This document shows positions 33,769-42,348 of a DNA stretch of 44,946 nt, one piece after another (position 1 is the stretch's first letter; each line of letters begins with the position of its first letter). Below the pieces are notes generated by a model. The model was not told the origin of the DNA. It saw nothing but the letters and a program-made list of their open reading frames with translations, and searched no databases. Location of the stretch: assembly GCA_020630595.1 (NCBI GenBank), contig JAHDBC010000021.1, positions 1-44,946 of the forward strand, given 5' to 3'. This DNA comes from Planktomarina sp. GTDB lineage: Bacteria > Pseudomonadota > Alphaproteobacteria > Rhodobacterales > Rhodobacteraceae. The position numbers and the translations under genes were made by a program.

Positions 33769-34090
33769 GTCTGAATTTATCATCACGACGGCCATCATCC
33801 TGTTTGTGGCCTTTGCCTTGGGGTGGTTTGCAAACTGGTTGGTGCATCGGTTCACCCGCGTCAGCAAAGCTGACATTGGAGAGTTGGACAAAATGGCCCA
33901 ACAGCTGCACGAAGCGGAAGAAACCCGCGATCAGGCCATCACGTACTTGCAGCAGCGCGAAGCGGAAATGAGCAATCAGTTGAGCCAGACCGAAGCCGAA
34001 CTGCGTGCGGCGATGGACGGTCTGCGCGATGCACGCACCGAAGCGGAAGAACTGCGCGCCTATATCGAACGCCAAAACCAGCCCAGCTAA
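33761..34090 (+). CDS. Single-pass membrane protein with coiled coil, partner of BON/OmpA protein
   Basis: 109 residues from ATG 33761, which lies inside the last codons of the BON/OmpA gene. It has one N-terminal helix (about residues 6-28, FIITTAIILFVAFALGWFANWLV), then about 75 residues of Glu/Gln/Ala/Arg heptads predicted to form a coiled coil (QQLHEAEETRDQAITYL, QLSQTEAELRAAMDGL) and an end QNQPS. It is probably anchored in the inner membrane. The overlap suggests the two products work together in linking membrane and wall. Function is otherwise unknown. Confidence 0.85.
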   Translation: MNRSEFIITTAIILFVAFALGWFANWLVHRFTRVSKADIGELDKMAQQLHEAEETRDQAITYLQQREAEMSNQLSQTEAELRAAMDGLRDARTEAEELRAYIERQNQPS

Positions 34091-34131
34091 GCTGCGCCAC
34101 ATGTGCGCCGTCGCGGCGCGCATGACGTTGA

Positions 34132-34157
34132 ATCCCAAAACAGATCTGTTTTGGGAT
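34132..34157. terminator. Perfect 26-base palindrome between convergent genes, likely bidirectional terminator
   Basis: Perfect inverted repeat: ATCCCAAAACAGA and its complement TCTGTTTTGGGAT meet at the centre. It lies 41 bases after the stop of the coiled-coil gene and 61 bases before the moaE stop, which face each other. T-runs inside the arms (TTTT) fit loosely with termination in either direction. A dimeric-protein binding site is the other reading. Confidence 0.5.
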
Positions 34158-34162
34158 GGGAT

Positions 34163-34211
34163 GAGGGGCGCTGCCCCTCAAACTCCCCGGAGTATTTGTG
34201 GCAAAATGAAG
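34163..34211. repeat. Intergenic repeat element copy 2 with GC hairpin
   Basis: GAGGGGC-GCT-GCCCCTC (34163-34179) is a perfect 7-base stem with a 3-base loop, and 34189-34211 reads GGAGTATTT-GTG-GCAAAATGAAG, identical outside the central three bases to 22564-22542 on the other strand. It sits between convergent genes, like a REP-type element, and may help end transcription. Confidence 0.75.
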
Positions 34212-34218
34212 GGTGGGG

Positions 34219-34665
34219 TCAGCCGTCCCATTGAGACAGCGCGGCTTCGTCGGTCTCTTTGGCAGACACCCATGCGGTGCCCGAACGGGTGATTTCTTTT
34301 TTCCAGAAGGGTGCGCGGGATTTCAGATAGTCCATCAGGAAATCGGCCCCTTGAAACGCATCCTTGCGGTGGCGCGCTGCGGTCGCGACCATCATGATCG
34401 TATCCCCCATGGGGATCAGCCCATAGCGATGGATCACCAAGACCCCGGCCAAGCCAAAGCGGTCTTGTGCTGATTGCGCCTGATGCTGCAGCGATGTTTC
34501 CGTCATGCCCGGATAATGTTCGATGTCCAGCGCCTGCAGATCACCGGTGTCATCCCGCACGATGCCTGTAAAGCTGACGACTGCGCCTGCGCCCTTTGCG
34601 GATTTTGTGAACGCGTCCAGTTCGGCACCGGGTGCAAAGGGATCACAAGACACGACAACGCGCAT
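34219..34665 (-). CDS. moaE: Molybdopterin synthase catalytic subunit MoaE
   Basis: Large subunit of the heterotetrameric enzyme that adds two sulfurs to precursor Z to make molybdopterin; MoaD carries the sulfur. 148 residues with AVVSFTGIVRDDTGD, LEIEHYPGM-like LDIEHYPGMTE, RYGLIPMGDTIMMVATAARHRKDAF and the active-site KSRAPFWKKE containing the key lysines. Its start codon lies one base after the moaD stop, giving a tight moaD-moaE pair downstream of pgsA. Confidence 0.96.
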   Translation of the reverse strand: MRVVVSCDPFAPGAELDAFTKSAKGAGAVVSFTGIVRDDTGDLQALDIEHYPGMTETSLQHQAQSAQDRFGLAGVLVIHRYGLIPMGDTIMMVATAARHRKDAFQGADFLMDYLKSRAPFWKKEITRSGTAWVSAKETDEAALSQWDG

Positions 34666-34666
34666 A

Positions 34667-34918
34667 TCAGCCGCCTGTCATGGGGGGAAAGATTGCGATT
34701 TCGCGCGCGTTGGACAGGGTTTGATCAAGATCAACCAGCACCTGATCGACCGCGACACGCACCTGGGTCAAATCAGACAATGCGGCCGCGTGGCCATCAC
34801 TGCGTTGGGCAAGTTCGGCCAACAGATCACGCACAGTTGGGGCTGTCAGATCGATCGTTTCACGCCCCATTCCGATCCGTTCGCGCACCCATGCAAAGTA
34901 AAGAATATCTGCAGACAT
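34667..34918 (-). CDS. moaD: Molybdopterin synthase sulfur carrier subunit MoaD
   Basis: Ubiquitin-like sulfur carrier of 83 residues. It starts ADILYFAWVRERIG, typical of MoaD, and ends in PPMTGG. The C-terminal Gly-Gly is adenylylated and turned into the thiocarboxylate that MoaE uses. It follows pgsA with a 4-base gap and precedes moaE by one base. Confidence 0.96.
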   Translation of the reverse strand: MSADILYFAWVRERIGMGRETIDLTAPTVRDLLAELAQRSDGHAAALSDLTQVRVAVDQVLVDLDQTLSNAREIAIFPPMTGG

Positions 34919-34922
34919 CTGC

Positions 34923-35579
34923 CTAATCTTCCAGGAATTTCCAGGCTTTGTTCAGGTAATCCCAGCCTGTGTAGACTGTCAGCAGCCCTGCAATCCACAA
35001 AAGACCCAAACCGCCGTAATAGGTGATCTGAAGCCCAAGCAGCGATGATTTCAGGCCCAGCTCATCCGGCACGCGGCCATCCAGAATATCTGCCATCAGC
35101 TGTTGATCCATGCCAAAGGTGTTCATGCCAAGGTGATGTTCAAAGATGCCGGATGCCAAAAGCGCGGAAATGGCGATCATTTGTGCGGCGGTTTTCCATT
35201 TGGCGACTTTGGTCACTGCCAGCTTGCCGGAATCGGCCCCAAGATATTCACGCAGGCCCGATACGAACACTTCGCGGAATGCGATCAACGTGGCGGGGAT
35301 CAGAATATACGGGTTCAACCCAAACAGCGCCGCAAGGGCCAAAAGCGCGATCAGCACCATCGCCTTGTCTGCGATAGGGTCAAGCATCGCCCCCAGTTTG
35401 CTGGTCTGGTTCCACGCGCGGGCCAGATATCCATCCAGATAGTCGGTCAGGGCCACGACCACAAACAGGATCAACGCGATCCAATCCGCATAGGGGCGCA
35501 TCACGAACAAAAACACCAGCGGCAAAGCAACGGCAAAGCCCAGCCGCAACACTGTTAGGATATTGGGTATATTCCACAT
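34923..35579 (-). CDS. pgsA: CDP-diacylglycerol-glycerol-3-phosphate 3-phosphatidyltransferase
   Basis: Makes phosphatidylglycerol phosphate from CDP-diacylglycerol in the inner membrane. 218 residues with about five helices. The CDP-alcohol phosphotransferase motif is complete in DYLDGYLARAWNQTSKLGAMLDPIADK (key residues D-G-x2-A-R-x8-G-x3-D-x3-D). It starts MWNIPNILTVLRL. It lies 87 bases downstream of uvrC; that gap holds nothing I can name. Confidence 0.96.
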   Translation of the reverse strand: MWNIPNILTVLRLGFAVALPLVFLFVMRPYADWIALILFVVVALTDYLDGYLARAWNQTSKLGAMLDPIADKAMVLIALLALAALFGLNPYILIPATLIAFREVFVSGLREYLGADSGKLAVTKVAKWKTAAQMIAISALLASGIFEHHLGMNTFGMDQQLMADILDGRVPDELGLKSSLLGLQITYYGGLGLLWIAGLLTVYTGWDYLNKAWKFLED

Positions 35580-35666
35580 GGGCTATCCTTAGCCCCATGA
35601 TTTCCGTCTGACCAGTGGTGTTGCAGGACTTCGCGCATTTGGGACCCCTGTTGCCGCTGCCGCGGT

Positions 35667-37526
35667 CTAATTGGCGTGGAAATGATCGTATATTGTTTGG
35701 GCCATCGCCTCTGACACGCCGTCAACGGCTTTCAGGTCTGCAAGGTTTGCGTTCGACACGGCCTTGGCAGATCCAAAATGGACCATCAGGGCTTTTTTGC
35801 GCTTTGGTCCCACGCCTTCGATATCGTCCAGTGGGTTTTTCAGCTGGGATTTTGCGCGTTTGGCCCGGTGGGTGCCGATTGCAAACCGGTGCGCTTCGTC
35901 CCGCATACGTTGGATGAAATACAACACCGGATCATTGTGGCGCAGGGCCATGGGGCGTTGGCCGGTCCGGTAAAATTCTTCTTTGCCTGCATCACGGTCC
36001 ACGCCTTTGGCCACACCGACCATGGCAATATCGCTGACGCCCATGTCGTCCATGATTTCGCGCACCGCACTGACTTGCCCTGCCCCGCCGTCGATCAACA
36101 GCAAATCGGGCCACGCATCCGATTTGCGGTCGGGGTCTTCTTTCAAAAGGCGTTTGAACCGGCGTTGCAGCACTTCTTTCATCATGCCGAAGTCATCGCC
36201 CGGCACCAAATCTTCGCCCTTGATGTTGAACTTGCGGTACTGGGATTTCAAAAATCCATCTGGCCCCGCCACGATCATGCCGCCCACAGCATTCGTGCCC
36301 TGAATATGGGAGTTGTCGTAGACTTCGATCCGTTTGGGTGGTTCGGGCAGATCGAATGCGTCTGCTACGCCGCGCAGCAGTTTGGACTGCGTGGCGGATT
36401 CAGACATTTTGCGGGCCAGCGATTCCCGTGCGTTGCGCCGGGCCCCGGTGACAAGTTCGGCTTTTTCGCCGCGTTGCGGCACCAGTATGTCCACCTTGCC
36501 GCCGCGTTTTTCCGTTAGGGCGTCGGCCATCAGATCGGGGTCTTCGATGGCATCAGACAAAATCACCTGCCGTGGCGGTTCACGATTGGAATAGAATTGA
36601 CCAACGAACGCCTGCATCACTTCGGTGGCGGAAACATCAGCTGCCAAACGGGGGTAATAATCCTTGTTTCCCCAATTCTGGTTGGCCCGGATGAAAAAGA
36701 CCTGAACGCAGGCCTGCCCGCTGTCCATGTGCAGGGCGATCACGTCAGCCTCTGACACGGTTTGGGGGTTGATGCCCTGCGCTGTTTGCACCTGGGTCAT
36801 GGCCTTGATCCGGTCACGCAGGGCGGCCGCCCGTTCGAATTCCATCGCTTCAGACGCGGCCTGCATTTCCTTGGCCAATTTGGCCTGAATATCGGTGGAT
36901 TTGCCCGACAAGAACCGTTCGGCATCTTTGACCAGCTGGGCATATCCCGCCTTGTCAATATGCCCAACACAAGGGGCAGAACAGCGTTTGATCTGATATT
37001 GCAAACAGGGTCGTGTGCGGGTTTCGAAATCACTGTCTGAACAATTGCGCAACAGAAACACCCGCTGCAGTTGGTTCAGTGTCCGGTTCACGGCACCCGC
37101 ACTGGCAAACGGGCCGTAATAGGCCCCCCGTTCTTTCTTTGCACCGCGATGTTTGCGCACCAGTGGGAAATCATGTTCGCGGCTGACCATGATGTTTGGA
37201 AAGGATTTGTCGTCGCGCAACAGCACGTTGTATTTCGGCTTTAGCTGCTTGATCAGATTTTGTTCCAGCAGCAGGGCTTCGGTTTCTGTCTTGGTCGTCA
37301 GAAACATCATAGAGGCGGTTTCGTTGATCATCCGCGCAATGCGGGCGGAATGACCTGTCGGACGGCTGTAACTGGAAACACGGTTTTTCAGGTTGCGTGC
37401 CTTGCCCACGTACAGAACGCGGCTTTCCGCATCCAGCATGCGATACACACCGGGGGACCCATCCAGTGTTCGCAGATAGTCTGCGATCACGGCATGGCCG
37501 CGCTTTATGTCAGGGTCAGTCGTCAT
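35667..37526 (-). CDS. uvrC: UvrABC excinuclease subunit C
   Basis: Makes the 3' and 5' incisions in nucleotide excision repair. 619 residues: GIY-YIG nuclease domain ([25 protein letters not shown]), Cys-containing linker, UvrB-binding UVR motif ([26 protein letters not shown]), the RNase-H-like C-terminal nuclease with [20 protein letters not shown] and [10 protein letters not shown], and paired helix-hairpin-helix motifs near the C-terminus ([19 protein letters not shown]). Upstream lies a 292-base AT-rich gap. Confidence 0.97.
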   Translation of the reverse strand: MTTDPDIKRGHAVIADYLRTLDGSPGVYRMLDAESRVLYVGKARNLKNRVSSYSRPTGHSARIARMINETASMMFLTTKTETEALLLEQNLIKQLKPKYNVLLRDDKSFPNIMVSREHDFPLVRKHRGAKKERGAYYGPFASAGAVNRTLNQLQRVFLLRNCSDSDFETRTRPCLQYQIKRCSAPCVGHIDKAGYAQLVKDAERFLSGKSTDIQAKLAKEMQAASEAMEFERAAALRDRIKAMTQVQTAQGINPQTVSEADVIALHMDSGQACVQVFFIRANQNWGNKDYYPRLAADVSATEVMQAFVGQFYSNREPPRQVILSDAIEDPDLMADALTEKRGGKVDILVPQRGEKAELVTGARRNARESLARKMSESATQSKLLRGVADAFDLPEPPKRIEVYDNSHIQGTNAVGGMIVAGPDGFLKSQYRKFNIKGEDLVPGDDFGMMKEVLQRRFKRLLKEDPDRKSDAWPDLLLIDGGAGQVSAVREIMDDMGVSDIAMVGVAKGVDRDAGKEEFYRTGQRPMALRHNDPVLYFIQRMRDEAHRFAIGTHRAKRAKSQLKNPLDDIEGVGPKRKKALMVHFGSAKAVSNANLADLKAVDGVSEAMAQTIYDHFHAN

Positions 37527-37818
37527 ATTGGGTCAAGTTTATCCGATTCCCACGGGCGCTGCATTGAATCAAGACGAAGGGCAAGGAAAAAGCTGTCCAC
37601 TTATCTTGGGGATAAGTCTGAGGGCAAGTTGTAAACACAGGTGATTTTCCTTTGTTTTTGGCCCACTTCTTCGATTTGCACAAAAATTAGGCATATATCC
37701 AAGTCATTGAAAATAATGGGAAAAAATTTCCATGTGGGCGCAACCCGTTGAAAAATAGTGGTTTTTGGACACTTCGTGCCGTCACCGGCGACCCGGTGCA
37801 CAACTTTGGCTGCGACAA
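37527..37818. other. AT-rich 292-base gap, no gene
   Basis: Unusually AT-rich for this window. It must hold the uvrC promoter, but no -35/-10 pair is convincing. Small inverted repeats are present: CTTATC-TTGGG-GATAAG (37600-37616), GGAAA-AAA-TTTCC (37719-37731) and CACCGG-CGAC-CCGGTG (37783-37798), the last possibly ending the SDR transcript. I see no coding potential, tRNA or other RNA gene here. Confidence 0.6.
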
Positions 37819-38595
37819 TTATTCAACGCCCAGCACATCTGGCGTTTGCCAACCCAGATGTTGCCCGCCATCGATGGCCAACATCTGGCCCGTCACGGCC
37901 ACCGCATCCACGAAATATCCGACAGCCGCCGTTATATCGGATGGATTTGCGCCACGGCGCAGAACCGTATGTGCGCGTTGCCGGGCAAAGTGATCTTGCG
38001 ATTGGCGCGCGCCCTGCAGCGTCGGCCCGGGGCCAATCGCATTCACCCGCACATCGGGGGCAAGGCCCTGTGCGGACGTGCGCGTCAGGGCCCACAGCCC
38101 CATTTTCGCAATGGTATAGGTCATGAATTCGGGGGTCAGCTTGTGCACCCGCTGATCAATCATGTTGATGATCAAGGATTGCGCGATGGGTTCACCGGCA
38201 TCGTCCACAGCGCCTTTTGGTGCCTGTGCTGCGAACGCCTGGGTCAGCACGAATGGCGCACGCAGGTTCGATTCCATGTGGCGGTCCCAGCTGGTGCGGG
38301 TCGCAGATGCAATCGTGTCATATTCAAAGATGGATGCGTTGTTGATCAGCACCGTCAGCGGACCGCCCAGTGCAGCCGATGCCTGTGGCACCAACGCATT
38401 GACCTGTTCTTCGTCCAAAAGATCGGCCTGAAGGGCCACGCCCTTTTGCCCCCGTGCGGTGATCGCGCCAACCGTTTCATGCGCGCCCTCTGCGGATGTG
38501 GCAAAATGTACGGCAACGTCGTAACCGCGTTCCGCCAAATAGATCGCCATGGCCTGCCCCAAACGGCCGCCTGCCCCGGTCACCAGTGCCCGCAT
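37819..38595 (-). CDS. Short-chain dehydrogenase, pteridine-reductase (FolM-like) type
   Basis: 258-residue NAD(P)H oxidoreductase. The cofactor motif is TGAGGRLG, i.e. T-G-x3-R-x-G as in pteridine reductases rather than the usual T-G-x3-G-x-G. NNAS follows at about residues 85-88. The catalytic pair is Y160 and K164 (YTIAK). The position 13 residues before the Tyr, Ser in classical SDRs, is Asp 147 (NMIDQ), which also matches pteridine reductase spacing. A reductase for dihydromonapterin or dihydrofolate-like pterins is therefore likely. The start is ATG 38595, with AAAGGGTGGG in front. It follows the exchanger gene by 22 bases. Confidence 0.88.
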   Translation of the reverse strand: MRALVTGAGGRLGQAMAIYLAERGYDVAVHFATSAEGAHETVGAITARGQKGVALQADLLDEEQVNALVPQASAALGGPLTVLINNASIFEYDTIASATRTSWDRHMESNLRAPFVLTQAFAAQAPKGAVDDAGEPIAQSLIINMIDQRVHKLTPEFMTYTIAKMGLWALTRTSAQGLAPDVRVNAIGPGPTLQGARQSQDHFARQRAHTVLRRGANPSDITAAVGYFVDAVAVTGQMLAIDGGQHLGWQTPDVLGVE

Positions 38596-38617
38596 GACCC
38601 ACCCTTTCACATGATTG

Positions 38618-39574
38618 CTACGCCAGTATGGCGAATAGGTAAGCCAAATACAGGCCCGTCAAGATCACGCCCCAAACACGGCCGATTTTCCATTTCAGGA
38701 ACACGAATGGGATCAGCATCAGGGACGCCCCCAGCATCACCCACAAATCCACTTTCAGGAATTGTGGATCCACTGGAATTGGCCCGACGACAGCGGCGAC
38801 CCCAATGATGCCCAAAAGGTTGAACATGTTCGATCCGATGACATTGCCCAAGGCCACATCGGCCTGACGGCGGATCGCGGCCATGACGGTTGTGGCCAGT
38901 TCCGGCAATGACGTTCCGATGGCAATCAATGTAAGACCGATGGCCGTTTCCGATACCCCGAAATCGCGGGCGATGATCACTGCGTTGTCGACCAGAAGAT
39001 CGGCGCCATACGGCAGCCCAATCAACCCCAGCACCAAGAACAGGGCAATTTTCCAGCTTGGCAAATCTGGGTCGGCGCCTTCTGGGTCTTCCAGATCATC
39101 GCCGGCACAGGCCGTTTCACCATCGCGGTGGGCCTTGGCCTGACGCGCTTGATCGAACAGCATATAGGCCAGCATCGCCAGCAGGATCAGGCCGTGCCAC
39201 CACAAAAACGGGCCAACAAAGGCCATTGCGATAAACACCAGCGTCGCCACCAGCATGAAGATGAATGATTTGTGCGTCTGGCATTCAGATGTGTCCAGCC
39301 CCGCGATCAATGCAGGCACCCCCAACACCAGCAAGACATTCGCGGTGTTCGACCCGATAACGTTGCCCAGCGCCAGACCCGGCTGTCCGTCGTCCATGGC
39401 AGACAGCACGATCAACAGTTCTGGCGCCGATGTGCCAAAGGCCACGATCGTCAGGCTGACGATCAAGGCAGGAATGCCCAGCCGCAACGCAAGGTTCACG
39501 GCCCCTTTGACAAGCAAATCGCCAGCCAGCAGCAAAATCACAAAACCAAGCGCAACAAGGATCCAGGGCAACAT
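38618..39574 (-). CDS. Calcium/sodium antiporter (CaCA family, YrbG-like)
   Basis: Inner-membrane exchanger of 318 residues with about ten helices. The two alpha repeats that form the ion site are clear: AFGTSAPELLIVLSA with GNVIGSNTANVL in the first half, and AIGTSLPELATTVMAA with GNVIGSNMFNLL in the second. The acidic loop between the halves (about residues 148-168, DDLEDPEGADPD) may sense cations. The start is ATG 39574; a GTG one codon upstream, at 39577, has better Shine-Dalgarno spacing. It is co-directional with the zinc-ribbon microprotein 6 bases upstream. Confidence 0.94.
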   Translation of the reverse strand: MLPWILVALGFVILLLAGDLLVKGAVNLALRLGIPALIVSLTIVAFGTSAPELLIVLSAMDDGQPGLALGNVIGSNTANVLLVLGVPALIAGLDTSECQTHKSFIFMLVATLVFIAMAFVGPFLWWHGLILLAMLAYMLFDQARQAKAHRDGETACAGDDLEDPEGADPDLPSWKIALFLVLGLIGLPYGADLLVDNAVIIARDFGVSETAIGLTLIAIGTSLPELATTVMAAIRRQADVALGNVIGSNMFNLLGIIGVAAVVGPIPVDPQFLKVDLWVMLGASLMLIPFVFLKWKIGRVWGVILTGLYLAYLFAILA

Positions 39575-39580
39575 CACATA

Positions 39581-39754
39581 CTAACCTTTACGTCCCGGCG
39601 CGCCGCAATCGCAGGGCCCTTTGCCCAAACGAAACCGACCGCAACTTTTGCACTTTGCATTCTGCAATTGTTTCTTGCCCGGATAGTTCAGCTTTCCAAA
39701 CATCCCCAAGATGGCGATGCCAACCAGAAATACCGTGACAATTTTGACCAACAT
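39581..39754 (-). CDS. 57-residue membrane-anchored zinc-ribbon microprotein
   Basis: One N-terminal hydrophobic helix (about residues 2-19, MLVKIVTVFLVGIAILGMF) is followed by a basic segment and four cysteines arranged C-K-S-C then C-D-C (Cys 35, 38, 48 and 50), a compact zinc ribbon or metal site. It begins 6 bases after the S49 peptidase stop and ends 6 bases before the exchanger start, so it is in one transcript with both. Function unknown. It is small, but codon use and spacing support it. Confidence 0.8.
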   Translation of the reverse strand: MLVKIVTVFLVGIAILGMFGKLNYPGKKQLQNAKCKSCGRFRLGKGPCDCGAPGRKG

Positions 39755-39760
39755 ATGACG

Positions 39761-40549
39761 CTACATCCCAAAACGGGCGAAAGCCGCACGTTCTTCGATG
39801 CCATGCACTGCGTCATCCAGAACAGTCATGCCCAATCGCGACAACAGTCCCCGTTTTTTGGGTCCAAAGACCTTCAACCGGACCTTGTCACCGAACCGGG
39901 CCTTCATCATGGGCACCAGATGCCCGATGCCATCGGCCAGACCATCGTCCACGCCTTTCTGTCCCACCCAGATTTCACCGGTGAACACATCACGATCTGC
40001 CAGTTTGTCCCCGCGACGGGATTTGATGTGGGTCTTAAAGGTATCATGGATATCATCCAGAATGCCTTTCAGGCGTTCCACATCTTCCGGTTTTTCCGGT
40101 TGAAACGGGTCCATCTGCGACTTGGAGGTTCCAGCGGTGTAAACGCGCCGTTCCACGCCATACCGCCCGATCAATTCGTGAAAACCGAATCCCGATGAAA
40201 TGACGCCAATCGATCCAACAACAGACGACGGATCGACATAGATTTCATCAGCGGCGGCCGCCAGCCAATAGCCCCCCGATGCGGCAACATCTTCGACAAA
40301 GGCGATAACGGGAATGTCTTTTTCATCCGCCAATCTGCGGATCCGGGCACCGATCAATGATGATTGCACAGGGCTGCCGCCGGGCGAATTGATCACCAGC
40401 GCAACGGCATCCGGTTTCTTGCCGAACGCCTTTTCCAATACGGGGGCCAGCCCCGCATCATTCAGGCCGCGGCCCGATGCGATCAGGCCGTTCAGCCGCA
40501 CAACCGAGACCGTCTTGCGATCTTTGCGAAAAGGGAGTTTGAAGTTCAT
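39761..40549 (-). CDS. S49-family serine peptidase (SppA-like)
   Basis: Signal-peptide-peptidase-like serine protease of 262 residues, a short bacterial type with one S49 domain. Catalytic Ser 91 lies in VAASGGYWLA and the general base Lys 143 in TAGTSKSQMDP. Their spacing of 52 residues is the same as the Ser-Lys spacing I recall for B. subtilis SppA. No clear signal peptide is present, so it may be cytoplasmic or peripheral. The start codon is uncertain: ATG 40549 gives the natural MNFKLPF start, while ATG 40558 adds three residues. Confidence 0.92.
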   Translation of the reverse strand: MNFKLPFRKDRKTVSVVRLNGLIASGRGLNDAGLAPVLEKAFGKKPDAVALVINSPGGSPVQSSLIGARIRRLADEKDIPVIAFVEDVAASGGYWLAAAADEIYVDPSSVVGSIGVISSGFGFHELIGRYGVERRVYTAGTSKSQMDPFQPEKPEDVERLKGILDDIHDTFKTHIKSRRGDKLADRDVFTGEIWVGQKGVDDGLADGIGHLVPMMKARFGDKVRLKVFGPKKRGLLSRLGMTVLDDAVHGIEERAAFARFGM

Positions 40550-40629
40550 CCCCCCCATGTAGGCGGGGGGGATGGGTCGAACAAGGCAGTGATGCCAGAC
40601 TTATCACGCCATCACTGGAATTGTGTCTT

Positions 40630-41391
40630 TTAGGACCGAATGCGCCACCCGGTTTTGAAAATCCACCAGATGAACCCCATGCAAATCAGCGTGAAAATCG
40701 CGATGGCTGCCAATGAATAGCCGATCGCCACGTCTGCCGTCCCAAAGAACGACCACCGAAACCCGCTAATCAAATAGACCACAGGGTTGAACAGCGTCAC
40801 GTTCTGCCAAAACGGTGGCAGCATGGAAATGGAATAAAACGACCCGCCCAAAAACACGAGCGGCGTGACCACCATCAGGGGAACCAGCTGGAGCTGTTCG
40901 AAATTCTTGGCCCAAATCCCGATGATGAACCCCAGCAGCGAAAACGACAGACAGGTCAGCAGCAAAAACCCGATCATCGCCACAGGGTGCGCAATCGTCA
41001 GATCAACGAACAGATACGCGGTGGCAAGGATCACCAGACCGATGAACAACGCCTTGGTCGCCGCTGCCCCCACATAGCCCACAACAATTTCCAGAAAATT
41101 CACCGGGGCCGACAGCAATTCGTAAATCGTGCCGATGAATTTCGGAAAATAGATGCCGAAACTGGCGTTCGATGTGGATTGTGTCATCACCGACAGCATG
41201 ACCAATCCCGGCACGATGAACGCGCCATAGCTGACGCCTTCAACCTCTTGGATGCGGGACCCGATGGCGGACCCGAACACCACGAAATACAGCGATGTGG
41301 AAATGACAGGCGACAAAAACGACTGCATCAGCGTGCGAAAGAACCGCGCCATTTCGAACGTATAGATGGCTTTGACTGCTTGGTAATTCAT
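40630..41391 (-). CDS. yadH: ABC-2 type exporter permease (YadH-like)
   Basis: 253-residue permease with six helices of the ABC-2 family, including [21 protein letters not shown] near the start, [21 protein letters not shown] in the coupling region and [19 protein letters not shown] near the end. The ATG overlaps the ATPase stop by 4 bases, so the two make one transporter. The pair resembles E. coli YadGH, for which no substrate is established. Confidence 0.93.
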   Translation of the reverse strand: MNYQAVKAIYTFEMARFFRTLMQSFLSPVISTSLYFVVFGSAIGSRIQEVEGVSYGAFIVPGLVMLSVMTQSTSNASFGIYFPKFIGTIYELLSAPVNFLEIVVGYVGAAATKALFIGLVILATAYLFVDLTIAHPVAMIGFLLLTCLSFSLLGFIIGIWAKNFEQLQLVPLMVVTPLVFLGGSFYSISMLPPFWQNVTLFNPVVYLISGFRWSFFGTADVAIGYSLAAIAIFTLICMGFIWWIFKTGWRIRS

Positions 41392-42317
41392 GCCGCGCCC
41401 TCTTCCACCAGACCGACAAAAATTTCTTCCAGGCTGGATTGTCGTGTTTGCAGGTCCCGCATTTGCAGACCCGCCGTTTGCAGATCATTCAACAGGCTGG
41501 TGATGCCTGTACGGTCGGCCTTGATATCATAGGTATAGGTCAGCTTGCCCCCGTCAGCCGACAGCGCCAGATCATAGGGCGCCAGCGCATCCGGGATCGC
41601 ATCCGTAGGGTGCGCCAGTTCGACGATCAGTTGCTTTTTGCCCATCTGGGACATCAGCGTCGCAGTCGGTTCAACCAGCAGAATTTCCCCAGACCGGATC
41701 ACACCCACACGATCGGCAATGGCTTCGGCTTCTTCGATATAGTGGGTGGTCAGAATGATCGTCACCCCCTGCCGTTTCAGCTCTGCCACGGTTTCCCACA
41801 TATCCTTGCGCAATTCGACATCAACGCCGGCTGTGGGTTCATCCAGAAACAGCACGCGCGGTTCGTGCGACAGCGCCTTTGCAATCAGCACCCTGCGTTT
41901 CATGCCACCCGACAGTTCGCGGATCTGACTGTGTTTTTTATCAGCCAGCGACAGCGTGGCCAGAATGCGATCCAGGTAGGCTTCGTTCGGCGCACAGCCA
42001 AACAGGCCGCGTGAAAAGCGGACCGTGTTGATCACGGTTTCAAAGGGTTCCAGCGCAATTTCCTGCGGCACCAGCCCGATCATCCGGCGCACTTTGCGGT
42101 ATCCGGTGCCGATATCGACACCGCCCACCGTGATCGACCCGGCGGTCATGGTGGTGATGCCACAAATCGTAGAAATCAGGGTGGTTTTGCCAGCACCGTT
42201 GGGGCCCAGCAGGGCGATGATTTCACCCTCTTCAATGTCAAGGTTCACGCCTTTCAGCGCTTGAAATCCACCATCATAGGTTTTTTGGACATCCTTGACA
42301 GACACTATCGCGTTCAT
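41388..42317 (-). CDS. yadG: ABC exporter ATP-binding subunit (YadG-like)
   Basis: 309-residue ATPase. Walker A GPNGAGKT (about residues 38-45), the [15 protein letters not shown] signature, Walker [13 protein letters not shown] and the switch His in [13 protein letters not shown] are intact. A C-terminal domain of about 80 residues follows, as in exporters of this type. It is near-identical in pattern to the YadG group ([13 protein letters not shown] region). It is followed by its permease with a 4-base overlap; the methyltransferase gene lies 31 bases upstream. Confidence 0.94.
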   Translation of the reverse strand: MNAIVSVKDVQKTYDGGFQALKGVNLDIEEGEIIALLGPNGAGKTTLISTICGITTMTAGSITVGGVDIGTGYRKVRRMIGLVPQEIALEPFETVINTVRFSRGLFGCAPNEAYLDRILATLSLADKKHSQIRELSGGMKRRVLIAKALSHEPRVLFLDEPTAGVDVELRKDMWETVAELKRQGVTIILTTHYIEEAEAIADRVGVIRSGEILLVEPTATLMSQMGKKQLIVELAHPTDAIPDALAPYDLALSADGGKLTYTYDIKADRTGITSLLNDLQTAGLQMRDLQTRQSSLEEIFVGLVEEGAA

Positions 42318-42348
42318 CTGTCACCTTTGGGATCGTTTGGTGCGCCCC

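Noticed and set aside
34132-34157. Perfect palindrome as a phage attachment or recombination site
   Set aside because: No integrase, direct repeats or foreign genes are nearby; a terminator or binding site is simpler.
37600-37616. CTTATC-N5-GATAAG as a DnaA box or replication site
   Set aside because: It does not match TTATCCACA well, is single, and no replication gene is near.
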